A stretch of 16,548 bases of DNA from an uncultured Eubacteriales bacterium (GTDB lineage: Bacteria > Bacillota > Clostridia > Oscillospirales > Oscillospiraceae), in contig URDK01000062.1 of assembly GCA_900546485.1 (NCBI GenBank), forward strand, positions 1 through 16,548, in the 5' to 3' direction. Position numbers and translations under genes: made by a program. This document shows, piece by piece, positions 1 through 7,800 of the stretch (position 1 is the first letter of the stretch; each line of letters starts with the position of its first letter). A model generated the notes under the pieces. It had not been told where the DNA came from and did no database searches. It saw only the letters and a list, made by a program, of their open reading frames with translations.

Positions 1-55
1 TATCTTACGGGGCAGTACCTTATACTGCTTTTCTCATCGCCCTATCCGGGCGTAC
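1..55 (-). mobile_element. 5' end of an Ll.LtrB-like group II intron (cut by window edge)
   Basis: Read on the minus strand from position 55, the sequence begins GTACGCCCGGATAGGG and continues to AAGGTACT and GTAAGATA at the window edge. This follows, base for base in length, the first 55 nt of the Lactococcus lactis intron Ll.LtrB as I remember it (start GTGCGCCCAGATAGGG, then AAGGTACT and GTAAGATA), with about 43 of 55 identical. The relaxase coding similarity stops exactly at the junction 56/55, after the codons for HIHN, and the frame then runs to a stop at 20-22 with no relaxase-like residues. Ll.LtrB interrupts the lactococcal relaxase gene ltrB at this same point. The third base is A where the usual start is GUGYG. 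The rest of the intron, including any reverse transcriptase, lies outside the window. Confidence 0.85.
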
Positions 56-394
56 GTTGTGGATGTGCTGCCGGTCGGTGTGGGTGCAGACGATGTAGGC
101 GTGCTTGCCCTTGAGGAAGCGCTCGGCGAACTCCACGCCGATGCGATTGGCCTCCTCCGGCGATATCTCTCCCGGCTTGAAGGACTGTCGCACCTGGTAG
201 GCAATGACGTCGCTCGTCTGATCGCGGCCCGTGTATTGCTTATACTGGCGCTTGGCCAGCAAAAACTCCGCGTCCGCCGTGTGTGCGTCACAGGCGAACG
301 CGGAGATAAGTTTTCCGTTTTCAGTTTTATCTGGATTCATTGCATAGTCCGTGCGGAGCTTGAGCGCCGAAGCCATGCTCTTGCCGCCGTGCAT
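56..394 (-). CDS. Relaxase/mobilization nuclease, 5' exon (interrupted by intron)
   Basis: This is the N-terminal 113 residues of the MOB-P-type relaxase of Tn1549-like elements, which nicks oriT, attaches covalently to the 5' end and pilots the strand into the recipient. Visible motifs are TDYAMNPDKT (with the probable nicking tyrosine), DAEFLLAKRQY, DVIAYQVRQSFKPGEISPEEANRIG, and the metal-binding HIHN that ends the exon. The usual next residues (HI..) are missing because the intron begins at 55; unspliced mRNA would add VRPDRAMRKAV and stop at 20-22. The coordinates use the first ATG, at 394. Homologues begin about eight codons earlier (pattern MAxTRxxPxH), and here that stretch reads ATA-AVTRIIP followed by the ATG, so the native start codon seems changed to ATA at 418-416. 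The gene follows the CD1845-like gene by a few bases and would be co-transcribed with it. Confidence 0.88.
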
Positions 395-415
395 GGGTAT
401 GATCCGCGTTACCGC

Positions 416-431
416 TATGCCGCCACCCCCT
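416..431 (-). promoter_or_regulatory. Relaxase ribosome site facing an ATA instead of ATG
   Basis: On the minus strand an AGGGGGTG (431-424), one change from AGGAGGTG, lies five bases before ATA (418-416), exactly where relatives have the relaxase ATG. The reading frame from ATA gives (I)AVTRIIPMHGGK, matching the conserved N terminus. The next in-frame ATG at 394 has no recognisable ribosome site. No GTG or TTG lies in frame between the upstream stop and the ATG. Confidence 0.6.
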
Positions 432-721
432 CAGTTATACACGGCGTCCTGGATGGCGTACCTCAGTCCGTGCAGCTGAGCTATGAGCCACGCGGCGAGC
501 ATCGGCAGCCCGTAGGGGCTTATGAGGAAGGCGACGCCCAGCACGATGACGCCGTTCACGGCGCTGTCCAGAATGAGTATGGCCAGCCCAAGCAGCCCCA
601 GCACCACCGCCGCAATGCCGAGCACGGCGGCGGAAACGCTCAGCAAAAACGTGAAGAACCAGCCCGCCACCGCAAGCACGGCCACAACGGGCGCGCAGAG
701 TATTTTCAAAAGGATACGCAT
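431..721 (-). CDS. CD1845-family small membrane protein
   Basis: This is a 96-residue hydrophobic protein found between mobC and the relaxase in Tn1549-like elements; its function is unknown. It begins MRILLKILCAPVVAVLAVAG and has about three membrane segments (roughly residues 8-30, 32-55 and 60-82), with a short polar C terminus ending in DAVYN. I chose ATG 721 because GGAGGTG lies eight bases upstream; an in-frame ATG at 769 would add 16 residues that do not look conserved. The stop at 431-433 overlaps the relaxase ribosome site, so the two are probably coupled. Its place between relaxosome genes suggests a link to the transfer machinery at the membrane, but this is inference. The family name is from memory of similar proteins. 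Confidence 0.72.
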   Translation of the reverse strand: MRILLKILCAPVVAVLAVAGWFFTFLLSVSAAVLGIAAVVLGLLGLAILILDSAVNGVIVLGVAFLISPYGLPMLAAWLIAQLHGLRYAIQDAVYN

Positions 722-781
722 TTTCCTCACCTCCGTGTTCAGAATACAATGGTTCACCGGACAGCGCAAGGATGCAGCGCG

Positions 782-1117
782 TTATTTCAGCTTGGCCAGA
801 CTCAGTACCAGGTCACGGACGCTTTGCCAGAGCTTTGCCTGCGACGTCTGTATGTCCTCCAGGTCGGCGGCGTAGACGCGATGCGTGGAGTTTACGCGCT
901 TGGCAATTTGGTTGAGGTTACCGCTGTACCGGCGCATGAGCGAGAGCAGCTCGCGCAGCTCCGGGAGGTCGAGTTTCAGAATGCGCCCGTCTATGGCCAT
1001 CTTGCGCAGGTATGCGCTGAGGTTTCCTGTGCCTAGCTCAGACATCTTCTGCTCGATCTGCTCCTTCTCGTCGGGCGTGACCCAAAACTCCAGCTTGACG
1101 CTCCGCTTCCGGCTCAC
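782..1117 (-). CDS. mobC: MobC-like relaxosome accessory protein
   Basis: The 111-residue product resembles MobC-type relaxosome proteins, which bind near oriT and help the relaxase open and nick the DNA. The N terminus (VSRKRSVKLEFWVTPDEKEQIEQKM) resembles a ribbon-helix-helix DNA-binding region, followed by NLSAYLRKMAIDG and the family signature SGNLNQIAKRVN at about residues 66-77; the C terminus is helical. The start is GTG 1117, whose GTGA overlaps the stop of the DUF3848/DUF3849 gene by four bases, which suggests translational coupling; no good separate ribosome site is seen. The open frame reaches further upstream to 1273, but those residues are a shadow of the neighbouring gene. Confidence 0.85.
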   Translation of the reverse strand: MSRKRSVKLEFWVTPDEKEQIEQKMSELGTGNLSAYLRKMAIDGRILKLDLPELRELLSLMRRYSGNLNQIAKRVNSTHRVYAADLEDIQTSQAKLWQSVRDLVLSLAKLK

Positions 1118-1896
1118 AGCTCCGGCACTGCGGCCTTCGCCGTAGACTTCGGCGGCTTCTCGGCGCTTTGCAGCTTCTCCATGACCGAGGGTTTCCTCTC
1201 CAGCTCGCGGCGGGCGTGGGTTATGAGAGCGTCGGTGAGGATGGGATGGGCCTTGTCCACGACATAGCTGCAATACCGGCCACGGTGCTCCGGGTCGGGC
1301 GGGAGACGCTGGGACTTGGCCCAGGCCTTGTTCTCACGCGAAAAGCGCCCGTCAAAGTCCTTTTCCCTGACCGTCATGGCGAGGACGAAGGCCGTGCGCT
1401 CAGGGCCAAACTGCGCGGTGACGTCGCGCCAGACGGCGTCGGCGTCGAGGCGGTTGTCCTTGTAATTGCCCCTTATGGACTGCTCTATAGCCTCCTTGCA
1501 GAGCACGTTTAGGCGCTTGGATTCGCGGTACTTGTCCAGCTCGCCGTGCTCGCGGGCGTAGTCCGGCGGCTGGGTATAGACCGGGGCTGTGCGCTGGACA
1601 GCCATGGTATCGTCGGCGCAGGTCTCCATCGCGTCGTGCATTTCTATCATCAAAAAATCGCTGTCCGTATTTCTGTAAGCCTCGAACACTTCCTCAAGCG
1701 GGGCCTTCAAGCGCAGCAGCGTTTCGAGCTGCGCCGGAGACATATCTACGGACTCCGCGTGCATCAGGATGTCCTGCTTGGTCGTGTATTGAAAGGCGTT
1801 TTCGAGTATGACGCTTGCCGGCTGCTGCAACAGCCAGGCTTCATACTCGGCAAACTCAGAGTTCATCTTGGTGAGCAGCTGCTCCAACTTGTCCAT
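1114..1896 (-). CDS. DUF3848/DUF3849 domain protein
   Basis: The 260-residue protein has two recognisable parts. Residues 1-100 match the DUF3848 pattern (LEQLLTKMNSEFAEYEAWLLQQPASVILENAFQY, then the KQDILMHAE region and LKAPLEEVFEAYRNTDSDFL). Residues about 125-225 match DUF3849 (YRESKRLNVLCKEAIEQSI, then AVWRDVTAQFGPERTAFVLAMTV and DGRFSRENKAWAKS). Both families occur in the DNA-processing cluster of Tn1549-like elements and have no established role. The last 35 residues are Lys/Glu/Ala-rich and probably disordered. Its ATG follows the TAA of the helicase gene with no gap (TAAATG), and an AGGAGG inside the helicase C terminus serves it, so the two are translated together. It overlaps mobC by four bases. 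Confidence 0.8.
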   Translation of the reverse strand: MDKLEQLLTKMNSEFAEYEAWLLQQPASVILENAFQYTTKQDILMHAESVDMSPAQLETLLRLKAPLEEVFEAYRNTDSDFLMIEMHDAMETCADDTMAVQRTAPVYTQPPDYAREHGELDKYRESKRLNVLCKEAIEQSIRGNYKDNRLDADAVWRDVTAQFGPERTAFVLAMTVREKDFDGRFSRENKAWAKSQRLPPDPEHRGRYCSYVVDKAHPILTDALITHARRELERKPSVMEKLQSAEKPPKSTAKAAVPEL

Positions 1897-4800
1897 TTAC
1901 CTGCAAGCCTCCTCGTACTTTACTTGATGAGTTTTGGGTTCATACAGCGGTATCGGTTCCTTGAGCTTGGCGAGCACCGAGGGCTTCTCGGCCTCCTGCG
2001 GCTCGGTGTTGTTCTCCGTGTCCAGCTCGGCGTTCAGCTCGACGAGCCGGGCGGACTTCTCGCGCAGCTCGTCCTCCTGCGGGAAGGGTTTCTCCAGCTC
2101 CTTGCGAGCGTTCTCGACTTGGCGCTCAAGGTCGGAGAGGCGGGCGCGGAAAGTGTCAAGCTTCCCGCCGATCATAGGCATCGCGTTCTCAATGCGGGTG
2201 ACGTTGCCCCTCGCATCCGCGCCCAGCTCGACGTGGTACTCAAGCGCTCCCTTGAGCGTGAGGACGTGCTTGCCGAACTGTTCAAGGGAGACCTCCACAT
2301 CGAAGCCCCGGAAGGAGCCAATGTGAACGGGCTCTGTGTCCATAATAGTCGGCAGAATTTGCATCAGCGCCTCGCCCGCGGCGACGCGCTCGTCGTAGTG
2401 CAGCCCTTGAAGCTCGATACCGGCAAAGCTGTCCGCGGGCGCGGGATGGCCGTCGCGCGTGGCGATGTCCGCCTCGCAGCCCAAGATTGCCACTCTCGTC
2501 GCGGCTATCTCGCGAGGGAAGTATTGCATCAGCCGGTCCTCGAGCTGGTACTTCTGGCTTTGGTGGCTGGACTTGAGCAGACGCAGCTTGGCGACCTGCA
2601 CGTCCAGATCCATCTTCTCCTTGATGCGCGGATCTCCTGCGCACAGCGCCTTGACCTCGGCGTAGGACAGCGTGGTCTCGTCCGCGTCCTCGCAGGAGCG
2701 CACAGGGGATTTCGACGTCATGATCTGGCTTATGAACTTCTGCTTATTCTCAAGCGTCTGCCAGAGGTAGGCGTCGAAGGTGTTCTCGGTGACATACCTG
2801 TACACATGGACAGTCTCGTTCATATTGCCCTGACGTGCGATGCGGCCCTTGCGCTGTTCGAGGTCGCCGGGACGCCATGGGGCATCCAGGTCGTGGAGAG
2901 CGACGAGCCTGTCCTGCACGTTCGTACCCGCGCCCATCTTGGCCGTGGAGCCAATCAGCACACGCACATTGCCGGAGCGCACTTTGGCGAACAACTCCTT
3001 CTTCTTAGCCTCCGTGTCCGCCGTGTGGATGAAGGCTATCTCGCTCTCCGGGACGCCACGAGAGATCAGCTTCGTTTTTATGTCGTCGTAGATGTTGAAG
3101 CCCTTGCCGGGCGTGGACAGGTCGCAGAATATGAGCTGCGTCAGCTTCTCGCCCGTGCCGTCCTGCCAGATGCGGAACACGTTGTCCACACAGCGGTTGA
3201 CCTTTGTGCCGTCCGCGTCGGGCAGCAGCGGGTTCACCACGCGCTGGTCGAGGCCGAGCTTGCGCCCGTCATTCGTGATGGCGAGCATATTGTCCTCACT
3301 GGGGTCTACCATCCTCGCATGGACTTTCGTCGCGCGCTCGGAGAGCTCCTGCACGAGCTTTCGCTGAATCTCCGTCGGTTGGGACACTTCGTTGTGGTAT
3401 ACGACCTCGGGAGTGGGCAGCATTAGCTGGTCGGCAGTCTTGATGTCCGCGACCTCGCGGAACAGATTCATCAGCTCCGGCAGGTTAAAGAACTTGAAAA
3501 ACCGCGTCCGCGCCCGGTAGCCCGTGCCTTCAGGCGCAAGCTCCAGCGCCGTGACCGTCTCGCCGAAGTTCGCCGCCCACGAGTCGAAGTGACCGAGGCC
3601 GAGGCTCTCCAGCGTGTCGTGCTGGAGATACCGCTGCATCGTGTAGAACTCCGTCATGCTGTTCGAGACCGGCGTGCCGGTCGCAAATACGACACCGTGG
3701 CTGCCGGTCAGCTCGTCCATGTAGCGACATTTCATATACATATCTGTGGACTTCTGCGCCTCCGCGCTCGAAAGCCCGGCGACGTTCTGCATCTTTGTGT
3801 GGTAGTAGAGGTTCTTGTAGCTGTGCGCCTCGTCCACGAACAGGCGGTCAACGCCGAGCTCCTCGAAGGTGACGACGTCATCTTTGGGGATGTCCAGCAA
3901 TTTCTTTAGCTTGGCCTCAAGGGACTTCTTCGTCTTTTCCATGGACTTTATGCTGAAACGCTCGCCGCTGCTGCGCTTGAGCTGGTTTATGCCCTCGGTT
4001 ATGTCCTCTATCTCGCTCCGCAGCAAACGCTCCTGGCGCTCCTGAGACACAGGTATGCGCTCGAACTGCGAGTGACCGATGATGACCGCGTCGTAGTCGC
4101 CGGTGGCGATGCGGGCGCAGAACTTCTTTCGGTTGGCGGGTTCAAAGTCCTTCTTCGTGGCCACGAGGATGTTTGCGGACGGGTACAGCCGCAGAAACTC
4201 CGATGCCCACTGCTCCGTGAGGTGGTTCGGGACCGCAAACATAGGCTTGCTGCACAATCCGAGTCGCTTGGCCTCCATAGCCGCCGCAGCCATTGTGAAG
4301 GTTTTCCCTGCCCCGACCTCGTGAGCCAAAAGCGTGTTGCCGCCGTAGAGGATGCGTGCAATGGCGTTTCGCTGGTGCTCGCGCAGCTCTATCTCCGGGT
4401 TCATGCCTGGGAACGTCAAGTGCGAGCCGTCGTACTCACGCGGTCTTGTGCTGTTGAACAGCTCGTTATACTTGGCGACGAGCGTCTCGCGGCGCTTCGG
4501 GTCTTTCCACAGCCAGTCGCGGAAGGCATCCTTGATGACCTGCTGCTTCTGCTGGGCGAGGGTGGTCTCCTTGACGTTGAGGACCCGGCGCTCGGTGCCG
4601 TCCGCGTCCTCGATCTTGTCGTAGATGCGCACGTCGCGGAGGTTCAGGGTGTTTTCGAGTATCTTGTAGGCGCTTATGCGCGAGGTGCCGTAGGTGCTGA
4701 AAGCGTTGACGTCGGCTGCGCCGATGGCGCTCTTGCCCTCGATGCGCCACTCGGAGGTGTAGGGCGAGTAGTTCACGCTCATGCTCCGCGAGGCCCAGTA

Positions 4801-7800
4801 TGTGGGCTGGAATGTGTTGACCATGAACTGCTCGATGTACCGCGGCTCTATCCAGGTAGCGCCGAGGCGGACGTCTATCTCGCTCGCGGTCAGCTCCCGC
4901 GGCTGCGCGCCCTTTAGTGCCTCTACATTTATGTTGAATGAAGCATCATCCTTCGCCGCCGTCTCTGCCTCGCGGAGTTTTTCCCTCACATTGCCGGAGA
5001 GATACTCGTCGGCGGTTACATAGCGCTCAGTGCCGGGGACGCGGAAGATGACGCCGGAAAGCTCGGCGGCGATCTCGGTTTCACTCTTGCCGCAAAGCCG
5101 GGACATATACTCCATGTCCACGCGGCCCAGCTCATTGAGCGAGACGGCCAGCGCCTCTGCAGCCGTCTCGGTATGCTCGACAGGCCGGTGCGGCTGGATG
5201 GTGCGGCGCGTGAACATATCTGCCTTGCGCTCAAGTTTGCCGTCCTCGCTGAGGATTTCAAGGGAGCAGAGGAGGTAATACGAACTGTCGTCCGAGAACG
5301 CACGCTTGTTCTCGCGGTTGGAGATCAGGCCATGCTTTGCGGTGTAGGCATCGTATAAGGTATTCAGACGCTGCTGTTCGGCGGCTATCTCGGCGTCGCT
5401 TGCGTCCTCGGTTTGCAGCTGTATGAGCTTTCGCGTGCAGTCCCGCAGCTCCATAAGGCCCTTGATGCGCTCGGTCATGGCGGCGCTCACGTCCTGGCGC
5501 ACCATTATACCGCCCTCGCGGTAATAGACCTCGCCGTCCACGAGGGTGAAGGAGTAATTGCGCACGTCCGGGTCGGCGGGCAGGATGTCCGAGCGCTCTG
5601 CTTCCTCCATCTCGCGCTCGGTGTACTCACCGTGTATGTTCTGCACGGCCAAGTGAAGCAGCTCGGACAAGTCCGCGCCCTCGATGGGCGCGACGGTGTA
5701 GTCCTGCCGCCCGTACTGCGTGCTCTCGGCGGTGGGCGTGCCGAGCACTATGTCCGGGTGGTCGATGAAATAGCGGTTGACCGTGAAGCCCTCAGGCGTC
5801 GTGCCGACGTGTACCCAATCCGGCAGCTCCGTAGCCGGGGCCTCGCGCTTTTGCAAGAAGATGATGTCCGAGACGACGTCCGTCCCGGCGTTGGCACGGA
5901 AGGCGTTGTTGGGCAGGCGTATGGCCCCGAGCAGCTCGCCGCGCTCGGCGAGGTAGCGCCGCACGCTCTCGTCCTTGGCGTCGAGCGTGTAGCGCGAGGT
6001 GACGAAGGCAACAATGCCGCCCGGACGCACCTGGTCGAGCATCTTGGCGGCAAAGTAGTTGTGTATTGAGAATCCGAGCCGGTCATACTCCGGGTCGTGG
6101 ACCTGGTACTGGCCGAAAGGCACATTGCCGACGGCGAGGTCGAAGAAGCCGTGGCGGTTCGTCGTCTCAAAGCCGGCGACGGCGATGTCCGCTTCGGGGT
6201 AGAGCTGCTTGGCGATTCGCCCGGTGATGCTGTCCAGCTCCACACCGTAGAGCCGGCTGTTTGCCATGCTCTCAGGAAGCAGGCCGAAGAAGTTGCCGAC
6301 GCCCATCGACGGCTCGATGATGCGCCCGCCCTCGAATCCAATGCTGCCCACGGCCTCGTAGATGGCGCGGATGACCGCGGGCGAGGTGTAGTGCGCATTG
6401 AGCGTCGAGCCTCGCGCGGCCTCGTATTCGTCCGGCGTGAGCAAGGCTTTCAGCTCGGCGTATTCCTTCGACCAGTCGGGTTTGTTCTCGTCGAACACCT
6501 CGGGTATGCCGCCCCAGCCGACGTAGCGGGAGAGCACTTCCTGCTGCTCGGACGAGGCCTGAAAGCCGTTTTCCTCAAGATATTTGAGCAGGCGTATGGC
6601 CTCAATGTTCGCCCGGCATTTCGCCTTGGCTCCGCCTTCACCGAGATGGTCGTCGGTGATGCGGAAGTTCCGCGCCCCGCGCCGCGTATCCTTGCGGAAC
6701 TCCTCCAGCGCCGCATTCTGAGGTGTCTCTACGTTCGGAAAGCCCTGCCACTCTCCGTCGACCGGGATGTATACGGCGGACTTGGCCTCGTCTGATGGGG
6801 CGGGTTCTTCGGATCGAACTGGCTCATCGGATAGGGCGGATTCTTCGGAAGGAACAGTTGCGACGGCGCTGCGCTCGGCAGCTTTTTGCTCGAGGTAGTC
6901 CGTAATATGCCGGTTTCTCTCGTCGCGCCGGAGCATGCGCTCGAAGTCTGCGCGGTGTTCGGTGCGGTAGATTGGGTATGGCAGCTCTGGCGGAAGCAGC
7001 TCGACGTAGCCGCGCTGGAGGTCGGTTATCTTGAATTCGCGCCCGTCGAGCCACACAAAGTCCCCTACGCCGTAGGCCGAGGCCGTCGGCTCGCGCGGCT
7101 GGAGTACTGCGGGGCGCTCGGACACTTCCTTGTACGCCGCTGCCAGCACGTCGTTGCGCAGGCAGTTGCGGAACTCGGCGTTGTCGTGGTAGAGCTTCTG
7201 AAAGCGCATATCCGTGCTCGCGGCAGCTATGCGCCGTATGGCGGCAAAGCCCTCGTCGAGGGCGTTTTGGCGGTCCGAGTTGCGCACCGCGTTGACATAT
7301 GCGCTGTCATTCACAAGCGCCTCCACGAGCTGATTCTCGTACTGCTCACGCTCAGCGTCCGAGATAATGAACGGAAGCGTGTGCTCGACACCCGCCTCGT
7401 CCACATAGCTCACCGCGCTCCGTGAGCGCAGCTTCTCAACGGCGTCGTCGAGCTGGCTGCCGGAGACAACGGCAAAATCCAGCCCGCCCGCGTGCTGTTC
7501 CCGCAGACCGAGCGTCCGCGAGACTTGCTCCGCATCCGGGCCGTAGGCATAATAGCTGCCGCCTTGCCCGACAAGGACAATGGCATCGGAGTTGTTGGCT
7601 TTGACGTCCCTGTACTTCGCGTAAGCGGCGGTGTGCAGGTCGTACTCCGCCAGCTCTGCCTCCGTCATGTAGCGGTCAGTGGCTATGAGCTCGTCTATGC
7701 GCCTCGCAACGGCGCTCCATGTCAGGGTCACGTACTCGCAGCCTGGCTTGGTGAGGCGAATACCATTGGCGTCGTGGTTCTCTCCGCTGCCGGTGGCACC

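Noticed and set aside
59..1036. Long open frame on the plus strand (325 codons) opposite the relaxase, CD1845-like and mobC genes
   Set aside because: It runs antisense to genes with clear family motifs, has no recognisable domain or ribosome site, and is expected in GC-rich DNA.
1105..1117. Identical 13-mer GTGAGCCGGAAGC at the starts of mobC and of the NlpC/P60 gene (15777-15765)
   Set aside because: Both encode the short VSRK start within a GTGA overlap; the match does not extend, so chance or convergent initiation context is enough.
1546..3426. 626-codon open frame on the plus strand opposite the DUF3848 gene and helicase C terminus
   Set aside because: It is a Leu/Val/Arg-rich mirror of the helicase codons, with no motif and no ribosome site; a shadow frame.
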